This document shows positions 56,476 to 64,000 of a stretch of DNA of 64,000 nt, piece after piece. Under the pieces are notes generated by a model that saw nothing but the letters and a program-made list of their open reading frames with translations, had not been told where the DNA came from and ran no database searches. The first letter of the stretch is position 1. Each line of letters opens with the position of its first letter. The position numbers and the translations under genes were made by a program. The stretch is from Pseudophaeobacter profundi (GTDB lineage: Bacteria > Pseudomonadota > Alphaproteobacteria > Rhodobacterales > Rhodobacteraceae), in the NCBI RefSeq assembly GCF_029697505.1, contig NZ_JARJEF010000006.1, positions 62,001 to 126,000 of the forward strand, read 5' to 3'.

Positions 56476-57150
56476 TCACCGAGACGGCGCCACCACACCG
56501 GAAAAGATCGCACGGATCTCCCCCCGTAGGGAATTGCCCAGGGTGACAGCTTGCGCATCCCGCAAGTCCTGAAGCGTGACCACCTGCTCTGAAACCTGCT
56601 CTGCCTCCAACAGCTGCTGTCGCAGCACGCCGGGCAGCAAGCCAGATGAAAGGGGCGGCGTTACCCGGCGACCAGAGCGCAGTGTCACAAAGACATTCGT
56701 GATCGTGCCCTCGCAGAGCTCATCCCTTTCATTGAGAAACAGCATCTCATCCACCCCGGCAGGCAGAGTATTACGCACCGCATCATACAGCCGACGATGG
56801 GTGGTCTTGTGCAGCAGCCAGGCATCATCGGATCTGACTCTTTGTTTTGCCAGCGCAACAACCCAGGACTGCGGCGTGGGTGGCAACGGAACCGTGCTCA
56901 GCTCTACTGCGCCAGTTGCCGCCAGGGAGAGACGGCAGCGCAGGTCCTCTTCTGCCTGCAGCGCTTGCAAAGGTGCCATCTGGGCCCTTGGGTCAAAGGG
57001 AATGCCAAATACCCTGGCTGATCGCTGCAGCCGGTGCAGGTGATGCTGCAGCCCCCTGATCCCGCAGCCAGCCCGGTAACCAAAGGTTTCGATCAGGCGG
57101 AAATCGGCATCCTGGGCGATGGCGTCAGCTGGGCAAAACGGGCTTTCCAT
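56476..57150 (-). CDS. pabC: Class IV aminotransferase (aminodeoxychorismate lyase-like)
   Basis: The 224-residue PLP protein has the catalytic Lys in LLHKTTHRRLYD and the PLP-binding EGTITNVFV and GLLPGVLR motifs of the class IV family. Following pabB on the same strand it is likely the lyase that makes p-aminobenzoate. Its start lies 58 bases inside the pabB coding region, with no later ATG before the conserved core, so the two genes truly overlap. Confidence 0.85.
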   Translation of the reverse strand: MESPFCPADAIAQDADFRLIETFGYRAGCGIRGLQHHLHRLQRSARVFGIPFDPRAQMAPLQALQAEEDLRCRLSLAATGAVELSTVPLPPTPQSWVVALAKQRVRSDDAWLLHKTTHRRLYDAVRNTLPAGVDEMLFLNERDELCEGTITNVFVTLRSGRRVTPPLSSGLLPGVLRQQLLEAEQVSEQVVTLQDLRDAQAVTLGNSLRGEIRAIFSGVVAPSR

Positions 57151-58298
57151 AGGGCTTCCTCATATTCCGACTGGGCGGTGCTGTCCCAGACAACGCCGCC
57201 ACCAACGTTCAGGGTGGCGCGCCCCTCTTCGACCATCAAGGTGCGAATGGCCACGTTGAATTCAGAACTGCCATCCGGAGCCCGCCAGCCAATGCTGCCA
57301 CAATAGATATCACGCGCCCAGGGTTCCAGATCGGACAGGATTTCCATCGCCCGGATTTTTGGCGCACCGGTGATAGAGCCGCAGGGAAACAGCGCCTGCA
57401 ATATCTGCCCCAGCCCGACCCCCGGACGCAGCTGCGCCTGCACGGTCGAGACCATCTGATGCACCGTGGCATAGCTCTCGACCTCGAACAGTTCCGGCAC
57501 CGAGACCGATCCCAGCTCGGCGATGCGCGAGATATCATTGCGCAGCAGATCGACGATCATCAGGTTCTCGGCGCGATTCTTTGCGTCCTGCTGCAAGAAG
57601 GCACGGGCCTGTGCGTCCTCGACCGGATCGGCACAGCGCGGTTGCGTGCCTTTCATCGGCCGCGTTTCGATCCGGCCCGCAGCATCGGTACGAAAGAACA
57701 GCTCCGGCGAGCGCGACAGCAGATCCGGCAACCCCTCTTGCAGAACCAGGGCGCCGTGACCGACCTGCTGGCGCGCCGCCAGCGCCGCGTAGAGATCGCT
57801 GGAACGGCCCGCAACACCCGCATCAATCGGAAAGGTCAGATTGGCCTGGTAGATATCGCCTGCCCCAATGGCGCGGTTCACTTCGCTATAGGCCCCGCTA
57901 TAGCGTTCAAAATTCCAGCGCGGATGCAGCTCGCTCAGGCCTGCGGTGGAACTTTGAACGCTATGGTGCGGATGCGGCGATTGTTTCGCGCGCGAAACGC
58001 AGGTCGGCGGGTCAAAGACCCCAAAACACAACAACGGCAGACGCCGGTTCACCGGCAGACGCGCCACAAGGCTTGGCTCCAGCGCATAGCCGAGTTCATA
58101 GCTTGTATAGCCCGCCAGCCAATGGCCCTGACGGCCCACCGTCTCCAGATCTGCCAGCGCTTTTGGAACCTCGGCGACAGAATCAGCCCGGATCATGCGC
58201 AGGGGCGCGGCAAACAGCATCTCTTGCCCCATAGCCGCCTGTAGACGCGGCCCCTGATCAAAACGAATTTGCACGCCGCAGCCCCCGAATTCAGCCAA
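57093..58298 (-). CDS. pabB: Aminodeoxychorismate synthase component I
   Basis: The 401-residue enzyme has the chorismate-binding signatures QANLTFPID, RPMKGTQPR, AENLMIVDLLRNDISR and PCGSITGAPKIRAMEIL. It makes 4-amino-4-deoxychorismate with ammonia from a PabA-type amidotransferase, which is not in this window. The N-terminal domain is short compared with TrpE-like enzymes. It overlaps pabC by 58 bases. Alternative internal starts near MGQEM are possible. Confidence 0.9.
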   Translation of the reverse strand: MAEFGGCGVQIRFDQGPRLQAAMGQEMLFAAPLRMIRADSVAEVPKALADLETVGRQGHWLAGYTSYELGYALEPSLVARLPVNRRLPLLCFGVFDPPTCVSRAKQSPHPHHSVQSSTAGLSELHPRWNFERYSGAYSEVNRAIGAGDIYQANLTFPIDAGVAGRSSDLYAALAARQQVGHGALVLQEGLPDLLSRSPELFFRTDAAGRIETRPMKGTQPRCADPVEDAQARAFLQQDAKNRAENLMIVDLLRNDISRIAELGSVSVPELFEVESYATVHQMVSTVQAQLRPGVGLGQILQALFPCGSITGAPKIRAMEILSDLEPWARDIYCGSIGWRAPDGSSEFNVAIRTLMVEEGRATLNVGGGVVWDSTAQSEYEEALWKARFAQLTPSPRMPISA

Positions 58299-58380
58299 AT
58301 CTCTTGCTGATGCTTATATCTGTACGCTATGCGAACAAAAGCAATAAAAGCGGCAATTCGATGCGCAACGCCGATCCCCC

Positions 58381-58408
58381 TTGCACCTTTTTGCGCTACC
58401 CCTATAAC
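58381..58408 (+). promoter_or_regulatory. Likely sigma70 promoter for carB
   Basis: TTGCAC (58381-58386) and TATAAC (58403-58408) are separated by 16 bases, about 109 bases before the carB ATG. AAGGAAG lies just before the start codon. No other strong pair is seen in the 218-base gap. Confidence 0.5.
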
Positions 58409-58516
58409 GCAGGACAATTTGGGCGCTTGGGGCTGCCCGACTCGCCTAACGATCTCTGAACGACCTGAGCAAACCGCTCGGGCCTGCCGCTCGCACATAA
58501 CGAAGGAAGCTTACCC

Positions 58517-61500
58517 ATGCCAAAAAGAACCGACATCCAGTCGATCATGATCATTGGTGCGGGGCCCATTATCATTGGGCAGGCCTGCGAATTCGACTAT
58601 TCCGGTGCCCAGGCCTGCAAGGCCCTCAAGGAAGAGGGCTACCGGGTTATCCTGGTGAACTCCAACCCGGCCACCATCATGACCGACCCCGGTCTGGCGG
58701 ATGCCACCTATATCGAACCAATCACCCCCGAAGTGGTTGCAAAGATCATCGAAAAAGAACGCCCCGACGCGCTGCTGCCCACCATGGGCGGCCAGACGGG
58801 ACTCAACACCTCGCTGGCGCTGGAAGAAATGGGTGTGCTGGCGGAATTTGGCGTCGAGATGATTGGCGCCACGCGCGACGCCATTGAAATGGCCGAAGAC
58901 CGTAAACTGTTCCGCGATGCGATGGATCGCCTGGGCATTGAAAACCCCCGCGCCACCATCGTCACCGCCCCCAAGCTGGAAGACGGCAAGGCCGACCTGA
59001 ATGAAGGTGTGCGCATCGCGTTGGAAACGCTCGAAGATATCGGCTTGCCAGCGATCATCCGCCCCGCCTTTACCATGGGCGGCACCGGCGGTGGTGTTGC
59101 CTATAACCGCGAAGACTATGAACATTTCTGCCGCACCGGTATGGATGCCTCGCCGGTCAATCAGATCCTGGTTGATGAGAGCCTGCTGGGCTGGAAAGAA
59201 TTTGAGATGGAGGTGGTCCGTGACAAGGCGGATAACGCCATCATCGTCTGCGCCATTGAAAACATCGACCCCATGGGCGTGCACACCGGCGATTCGATCA
59301 CCGTGGCCCCGGCGCTGACGCTGACGGACAAAGAATACCAGATCATGCGGACCCATTCGATCAACGTGCTACGCGAGATCGGCGTCGAAACTGGCGGCTC
59401 CAACGTGCAATGGGCGGTGAACCCTGCCGATGGCCGTATGGTGGTCATCGAGATGAACCCGCGGGTGTCGCGTTCTTCGGCGCTGGCCTCCAAGGCGACC
59501 GGCTTCCCGATTGCCAAGATTGCCGCCAAACTGGCTGTGGGCTACACGCTGGACGAGTTGGACAATGACATCACCAAGGTCACACCGGCCTCGTTTGAGC
59601 CTTCGATCGACTATGTGGTCACCAAGATCCCCAAATTCGCCTTTGAAAAATTCCCCGGCTCCGAGCCCTATCTGACCACCGCGATGAAATCCGTGGGCGA
59701 AGCCATGTCGATTGGCCGCACCATCCACGAATCGATGCAAAAGGCGCTGGCCTCGATGGAATCGGGCCTCACCGGCTTTGATGAGATCGAAATCCCTGGT
59801 CTGACCATCGGCACCTGGGATATTGCCACCGACAAGGCCGCGGTGATCAAGGCGATCAGCCAGCAGACCCCGGACCGGCTGCGCACCATCGCCCAGGCGA
59901 TGCGCCACGGTCTCAGCAATGATGAAATCCATGGTGTCACCAAATTTGACCCCTGGTTCCTGGATCGTATCCGCGAGATCGTCGAAGCCGAAGCAGAGGT
60001 GCGCAGCAACGGTCTGCCAAGCGATGAGAAGGCGCTGCGCCACCTCAAGATGCTTGGCTTTACCGATGCCCGTCTGGCCAACCTGACCAAAGCGAGCGAA
60101 AAATCCGTGCGCGATACACGGATTGCCAAAGGCGTGACTGCGGTGTTCAAGCGCATCGACACCTGCGCCGCCGAATTTGAGGCCCAGACCCCTTACATGT
60201 ATTCCACCTATGAGGCCCCGATGATGGGCGACGTGGAATGCGAGGCGCGGCCCTCGGATCGCAAGAAGGTTGTCATTCTGGGCGGTGGTCCCAACCGGAT
60301 TGGTCAGGGCATCGAGTTTGACTATTGCTGCTGCCACGCCTGCTACGCGCTGACGGACGCGGGCTATGAAACCATCATGGTCAACTGCAACCCGGAAACA
60401 GTTTCAACCGACTATGACACCTCGGATCGGCTGTATTTTGAACCGCTGACCTTTGAGCACGTGATGGAAATCCTGCGGGTTGAACAGGAAAATGGCAGCC
60501 TGCATGGCGTCATCGTTCAGTTTGGCGGCCAGACCCCGCTGAAACTGGCCAATGCGCTGGAGCAGGAAGGCATTCCAATCCTCGGCACCTCGCCCGATGC
60601 CATCGACCTGGCCGAAGACCGCGAGCGGTTCCAGGAACTGGTCAACAATCTGGGGTTGAAGCAGCCGCATAACGGCATTGCCTCGACTGATGAGCAAGCC
60701 CTGGAAATCGCCGAAGAAATCGGCTTTCCACTGGTGATCCGCCCCTCCTACGTGCTGGGGGGCCGGGCGATGGAAATCGTCCGCGATATGGATCAGCTGC
60801 GCCGCTACATCGCCGAGGCCGTGGTGGTTTCCGGCGACAGCCCGGTGCTGCTGGACAGCTATCTCTCTGGCGCGGTTGAACTGGACGTGGATGCGATCTG
60901 CGACGGCACCGACGTACATGTGGCAGGCATCATGCAGCATATCGAGGAGGCCGGCGTGCACTCGGGCGACAGTGCCTGTTCGCTGCCCCCCTACTCCCTG
61001 TCCAAGGATCTGATCGAAGAGATCAAGACCCAGACCTATGCGCTGGCCAAGGCGCTGAATGTTGTCGGCCTGATGAACATCCAGTTTGCCATCAAGGACG
61101 GTGAGATCTTCCTCATTGAGGTGAACCCACGCGCCAGCCGTACCGTGCCCTTTGTGGCCAAGGCCACCGACAGCGCCATCGCCTCCATTGCGGCGCGGGT
61201 GATGGCCGGCGAAAAGCTCACCGCCTTCCCGCACCGTGGCCCATACAAGCCCGATGCCGGCTATGATGTCGACACGCCAATGGCCGACCCGATGACCCTG
61301 GCCGATCCTGATATGCCCTGGTTCTCGGTGAAAGAAGCGGTGCTGCCCTTTGCCCGTTTCCCCGGCGTTGACACCATTCTGGGGCCAGAGATGCGCTCGA
61401 CTGGTGAAGTCATGGGCTGGGACCGCGACTTCCCACGCGCCTTCCTCAAGGCGCAGATGGGAGCCGGCATGGTGCTGCCATCTGAGGGTCGTGCCTTTAT

Positions 61501-61873
61501 CTCGATCAAAGACGACGACAAGGGCGCCCCGATGCTCGAGGCCGCCAATGTGCTGATCGAGCAAGGCTTTACCCTGATGGCCACCAGTGGCACCCACAAA
61601 TGGCTGGAAGGCCATGGCGTCGCCTGTGATCTTGTCAACAAGGTCTATGAAGGCCGCCCGCATGTGGTGGACCTGCTGAAAGACGGCCATGTGCAGCTGC
61701 TCATGAACACCACCGAGGGTGCACAGGCTGTGGAAGACAGCAAGGAAATGCGCTCCGTCGCGCTTTATGACAAGATCCCCTACTTCACCACCGCCGCAGC
61801 CTCGAATGCAGCGGCGCTGGCGATCAAGGCCCAGGCCGAAGGCGATGTGGAAGTGAAGAGCCTACAGGGCTAG
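58517..61873 (+). CDS. carB: Carbamoyl phosphate synthase large subunit
   Basis: The 1118-residue enzyme has the two homologous ATP-grasp halves (about residues 1-400 and 560-950), each with its [10 protein letters not shown] or related dinucleotide loop, a linking oligomerisation domain, and a C-terminal MGS-like regulatory domain (about 960-1110). It makes carbamoyl phosphate from glutamine-derived ammonia, bicarbonate and two ATP. Its small subunit CarA is not adjacent. It feeds pyrimidines and argF. Length is about 45 residues longer than E. coli CarB, typical of the alphaproteobacteria. Confidence 0.95.
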   Translation: MPKRTDIQSIMIIGAGPIIIGQACEFDYSGAQACKALKEEGYRVILVNSNPATIMTDPGLADATYIEPITPEVVAKIIEKERPDALLPTMGGQTGLNTSLALEEMGVLAEFGVEMIGATRDAIEMAEDRKLFRDAMDRLGIENPRATIVTAPKLEDGKADLNEGVRIALETLEDIGLPAIIRPAFTMGGTGGGVAYNREDYEHFCRTGMDASPVNQILVDESLLGWKEFEMEVVRDKADNAIIVCAIENIDPMGVHTGDSITVAPALTLTDKEYQIMRTHSINVLREIGVETGGSNVQWAVNPADGRMVVIEMNPRVSRSSALASKATGFPIAKIAAKLAVGYTLDELDNDITKVTPASFEPSIDYVVTKIPKFAFEKFPGSEPYLTTAMKSVGEAMSIGRTIHESMQKALASMESGLTGFDEIEIPGLTIGTWDIATDKAAVIKAISQQTPDRLRTIAQAMRHGLSNDEIHGVTKFDPWFLDRIREIVEAEAEVRSNGLPSDEKALRHLKMLGFTDARLANLTKASEKSVRDTRIAKGVTAVFKRIDTCAAEFEAQTPYMYSTYEAPMMGDVECEARPSDRKKVVILGGGPNRIGQGIEFDYCCCHACYALTDAGYETIMVNCNPETVSTDYDTSDRLYFEPLTFEHVMEILRVEQENGSLHGVIVQFGGQTPLKLANALEQEGIPILGTSPDAIDLAEDRERFQELVNNLGLKQPHNGIASTDEQALEIAEEIGFPLVIRPSYVLGGRAMEIVRDMDQLRRYIAEAVVVSGDSPVLLDSYLSGAVELDVDAICDGTDVHVAGIMQHIEEAGVHSGDSACSLPPYSLSKDLIEEIKTQTYALAKALNVVGLMNIQFAIKDGEIFLIEVNPRASRTVPFVAKATDSAIASIAARVMAGEKLTAFPHRGPYKPDAGYDVDTPMADPMTLADPDMPWFSVKEAVLPFARFPGVDTILGPEMRSTGEVMGWDRDFPRAFLKAQMGAGMVLPSEGRAFISIKDDDKGAPMLEAANVLIEQGFTLMATSGTHKWLEGHGVACDLVNKVYEGRPHVVDLLKDGHVQLLMNTTEGAQAVEDSKEMRSVALYDKIPYFTTAAASNAAALAIKAQAEGDVEVKSLQG

Positions 61874-61901
61874 TTGACGCATTTTCAAAGCAGAAAACAC
61901 A

Positions 61902-61936
61902 AAACCCCGGTTCATTGAGCCGGGGTTTCGTTTTTT
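61902..61936 (+). terminator. Intrinsic terminator of carB
   Basis: AAACCCCGG pairs with CCGGGGTTT around a nine-base loop and is followed by CGTTTTTT. It lies 28 bases after carB and overlaps the 3' end of the broken gene on the other strand. Confidence 0.85.
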
Positions 61937-62331
61937 GGCAGGTCCCAATCCTCGCCTTCAAAGCTTTGTGTAAATCGCGCGCCGTCAAGCGTATGCGTGC
62001 AGCAGGGGCACCAGGGCTTCATCTGATCCACCGTAAGCTCGGGATCAACCAGCGCAAGGCGATTGTCTTCCCCCACAAACAGGCCGCTGAAATAGGTGCT
62101 TTACCCCGTGCGCACGTAGCGTTCGCCATCCTCTGGCTGCAGCGCGACAAGCCGAAATATCGGTTCATCCTTGTCCAACCACGCCACCGCTTCGCTATAG
62201 ATATCGTCCCAGTCCTGCCCAACCTTTGACAGCAAAAACTTATAAAGCGGCGTATGGTCCAATCCGTTGCATTTTTCGCACGCAGCCAAAGATACCAGCG
62301 AAGCCCCAAGAAAGGAAACTGCTCCCGCCAT
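61912..62331 (-). pseudogene. Small cysteine-rich gene broken by one in-frame stop
   Basis: Reading from ATG 62331, the frame runs to a TAA at 62101-62103 and then continues open in the same frame to TGA at 61912-61914, 139 codons in all. Before the stop: CEKC, LYKFLLSKVGQDWDD, FRLVALQPEDGERYVRTG. After it: STYFSGLFVGEDNRLALV and KPWCPCCTHTL, which is clearly protein-like and ends near the carB terminator. Only one base change (GAA to TAA would do it) breaks it. The cysteine pairs suggest a metal-binding protein; the family is not certain. A sequencing error is possible. A start closer to CEKC is also possible. Confidence 0.65.
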
Positions 62332-62368
62332 TCTTACCTGTGCGAACCATAGTGCATAGAAACAAGAA

Positions 62369-62392
62369 GGGCCGCGGTCTTCACCGCAGCCC
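62369..62392 (-). terminator. Intrinsic terminator of the RND gene
   Basis: GGGCCGCGGT and ACCGC-AGCCC pair around CTTC with one bulge. On the minus strand TTCTTGTTTC follows. It lies 31 bases after the RND stop. Confidence 0.65.
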
Positions 62393-62422
62393 CCAAGATG
62401 GTTTTGATAGAGCACAGCCCCA

Positions 62423-64000
62423 TTATGCCGCCAGTGCCAGTGCCGCCTTCCGCTCTCGCTTCTCATCACGGGCAAAGAAGATCAGGTAGAACACCGGCGC
62501 CGCCACCAGGGTCAGCACCGTGGCAAAGGCCAGACCGCCCATGATGGTCACCGCCATGGAGACAAAAAAGGCATCCCACAGCAGCGGGATCATCCCCAAA
62601 ATCGTCGTAACCGCCGCCAGCATGACCGGGCGCAGACGCGACACGGATGCCTCGACGATGGCCTCGCGCAGGGGTTTGCCCGTCTCGCGCACCAGGTCGA
62701 TTTCTTCGACCAGAACGATGCCATTCTTGATCAGCATCCCCGACAGGCTGAGCAGGCCCAAAAGCGCGGTGAAGGTAAAGGGCAGACCGGTGCCAAGCAG
62801 GCCGACAACCACCCCGTTCACAGACATCGGCACCAAGAGCCAAATGATGATCGGCTGGCGCAGCGCGTTGAACAAGAGCACAGAGATCAGCACCATGATC
62901 AGCACCGTCACAGGCAGCTGCTTGCCCAGACTTTCATTGGCATCGCCCGAGCTTTCGTGCTCTCCGCCCCATTCCATGGCATAGCCAGGAGGCAGCGGCA
63001 TTTCTTCAATGCTGGCCTGGATTTCGGAAAAGACCGTGGCGGCGGTCAAATCAACCGGAATATCGGCGCCCACCGTCAGGGTTGGCACCCGGTCGCGACG
63101 GTGCAGCAAGGTGTTTTCCAGCTTCAGATCGACGCCATCGATCATTTGTTCGATCGGCAGGAACTTCTGCGCGTTATTGGAATAGACCACCTGATCCATG
63201 ATGTTATAGGCGCCATCGCGGGGGCGGCGAATGATGATGGGGATCAGCCGGTCCTGTTCGCGAAAGACCCCGGCCTGCAACCCATCGGTTGAAAACAACA
63301 GCGTGTCGGCAATGTCTTCGCGGGCGATGCCAGCGGTCTGGGCACGCTCGGTCGCATAGCGCGGTGTCAGTACCAGTTCCTGCTCGCGCCAGTCCTGCCG
63401 AGTATTCAGGATATTGGGCGAAGCGGCCTCCAGGCGGCGCTTGGCCTCTTCTCCCAGTTGACGCAGCACCTTTGGGTCCGGGCCCGAGAAGCGCACCTGG
63501 ATGGGATCGCCGCCACCCGGCCCAAAGACAAGCCGCTTGGTCCGGAACTCGCCCTCGGGGAACTGCGCCTGTCCAAAGGCTTCCAGTTCTTGCTGCAGTG
63601 GCGGAATATCAGCCAGGCTGGCGGTGCGAATGATCATATGACCATAGCTTGGGTTAGGTTTCTCTGCGTTGTAGGTCAGCATGAAACGGGTGGCACCCTG
63701 CCCCACGAAAGTGGTGAAATCCACCACGTCTTCGCGCGTTTTCAGCCAGTCCTCAACCACGGCCAGATGCGCCGAAGTTGTTTCTATCGTGCTGCCCTGC
63801 GGCAGTTTGTAGTGCACGAAGAACAGCGGCGTATTGGCATCGGGAAAGAACTGCTGCTTGACGGTGCCAAAGGCGGCAAAGCACACCACCGTCAGGCCAA
63901 ACAGCCCCACGACCACCAGCCAACGCAGCTTTAGCGAGATCCGCAGCAAGCTACCATAGGCGCGAAACAACAGTCCGCCATAGGCATCCGTGTCGTCGCC
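62423..64000 (-). CDS. RND efflux transporter permease, C-terminal part (partial)
   Basis: The visible 525 codons run open to the window edge (first residues GDDTDAYGGLLFRAYG), so the gene begins outside. It contains the second periplasmic domain (about 63900-62990) and transmembrane helices 8-12, with the typical FTALLGLLSLSGMLIKNGIV segment and an end in a lysine-rich tail (ARDEKRERKAAL). This is the AcrB/MdtB-type inner-membrane pump driven by protons. The codon at 63970 is an internal TTG, not a start. TolC (10258) could serve as its outer channel but is not adjacent. Confidence 0.92.
   Translation of the reverse strand, partial: GDDTDAYGGLLFRAYGSLLRISLKLRWLVVVGLFGLTVVCFAAFGTVKQQFFPDANTPLFFVHYKLPQGSTIETTSAHLAVVEDWLKTREDVVDFTTFVGQGATRFMLTYNAEKPNPSYGHMIIRTASLADIPPLQQELEAFGQAQFPEGEFRTKRLVFGPGGGDPIQVRFSGPDPKVLRQLGEEAKRRLEAASPNILNTRQDWREQELVLTPRYATERAQTAGIAREDIADTLLFSTDGLQAGVFREQDRLIPIIIRRPRDGAYNIMDQVVYSNNAQKFLPIEQMIDGVDLKLENTLLHRRDRVPTLTVGADIPVDLTAATVFSEIQASIEEMPLPPGYAMEWGGEHESSGDANESLGKQLPVTVLIMVLISVLLFNALRQPIIIWLLVPMSVNGVVVGLLGTGLPFTFTALLGLLSLSGMLIKNGIVLVEEIDLVRETGKPLREAIVEASVSRLRPVMLAAVTTILGMIPLLWDAFFVSMAVTIMGGLAFATVLTLVAAPVFYLIFFARDEKRERKAALALAA

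Noticed and set aside
60404-61690. Minus-strand open frame of 428 codons over carB
   Set aside because: Antisense to an undoubted gene; translation is the usual His/Gly/Arg-rich shadow.
1-64000. tRNA genes, insertion sequences, prophage or CRISPR
   Set aside because: I scanned gaps for T-loop patterns, transposase-like frames with terminal repeats, phage genes and regularly spaced repeats, and saw none. A tRNAscan or ISfinder search would be the decisive check.

Overview
The window is a stretch of ordinary chromosome from a GC-rich alphaproteobacterium. It is most likely a marine Roseobacter-type member of the Rhodobacteraceae. The evidence is the cell-cycle regulator GcrA (31896-32489), several small protein families typical of that group (DUF1467, probable DUF6455 and DUF6280 members), a PopZ-like protein next to tolC and a PIMT-family gene, and the ethylmalonyl/methylmalonyl-CoA accessory genes meaB and mce. 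I found about 60 protein genes. I found no tRNA or rRNA gene, no prophage, no insertion sequence and no CRISPR array. Gene density is high and both strands are used in short operons.

Layout. 1-9 kb: tail of a HisC-like aminotransferase, a small membrane protein, a class V aminotransferase, an MsbA-like ABC exporter, a glycosyltransferase, a YgfZ-like folate-binding protein, an IalB-like secreted protein, elongation factor P, a DUF6280-like protein and cobQ. 9-20 kb: PopZ-like protein, TolC, PIMT-family methyltransferase, PhnA, a DksA-like protein, LepA, a LysR regulator, a copper chaperone, ribosomal protein L28 and MeaB. 20-33 kb: HrpB helicase, an SDR, a Nudix hydrolase preceded by paired direct repeats, a PiT phosphate transporter, an isochorismatase, argF-argD, a DMT exporter convergent with a lone ABC-2 permease, and gcrA. 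33-43 kb: a YHS protein, YghU, a 420-base untranslated stretch with a decayed cobalamin-riboswitch-like sequence, sseB and a UDG-family gene, then a capsule export operon (kpsT, kpsE-like, kdsA, phosphomannomutase), and AsmA. 43-54 kb: rimO, two DUF6455-like paralogues, YigZ, an M48 lipoprotein, YggU, a nitroreductase with an EI24 protein, DUF1467 with methylmalonyl-CoA epimerase, a response regulator with a pseudo-Hpt tail and a 48-residue membrane peptide, and a DUF1501/DUF1800 pair. 54-64 kb: aspS, the pabC/pabB pair, carB, a small cysteine-rich gene broken by one in-frame stop, and the C-terminal part of an RND efflux pump that runs off the window.

How the genes work together. Arginine and pyrimidine synthesis share carbamoyl phosphate (argF, argD, carB). 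MeaB and the epimerase serve methylmalonyl-CoA metabolism, whose mutases need the cobalamin that CobQ helps make. The capsule operon couples export (KpsT, KpsE-like) to precursor supply (KdsA, phosphomannomutase), but its permease is not in the window.

I did not find a clear large novel system. The observations most worth following are the REC plus pseudo-Hpt protein with its companion peptide, the orphan riboswitch-like element, the single-stop pseudogene, the PopZ-like protein and several unexplained operator-like repeats. All family names come from reading the translations and from memory; no database search was run.
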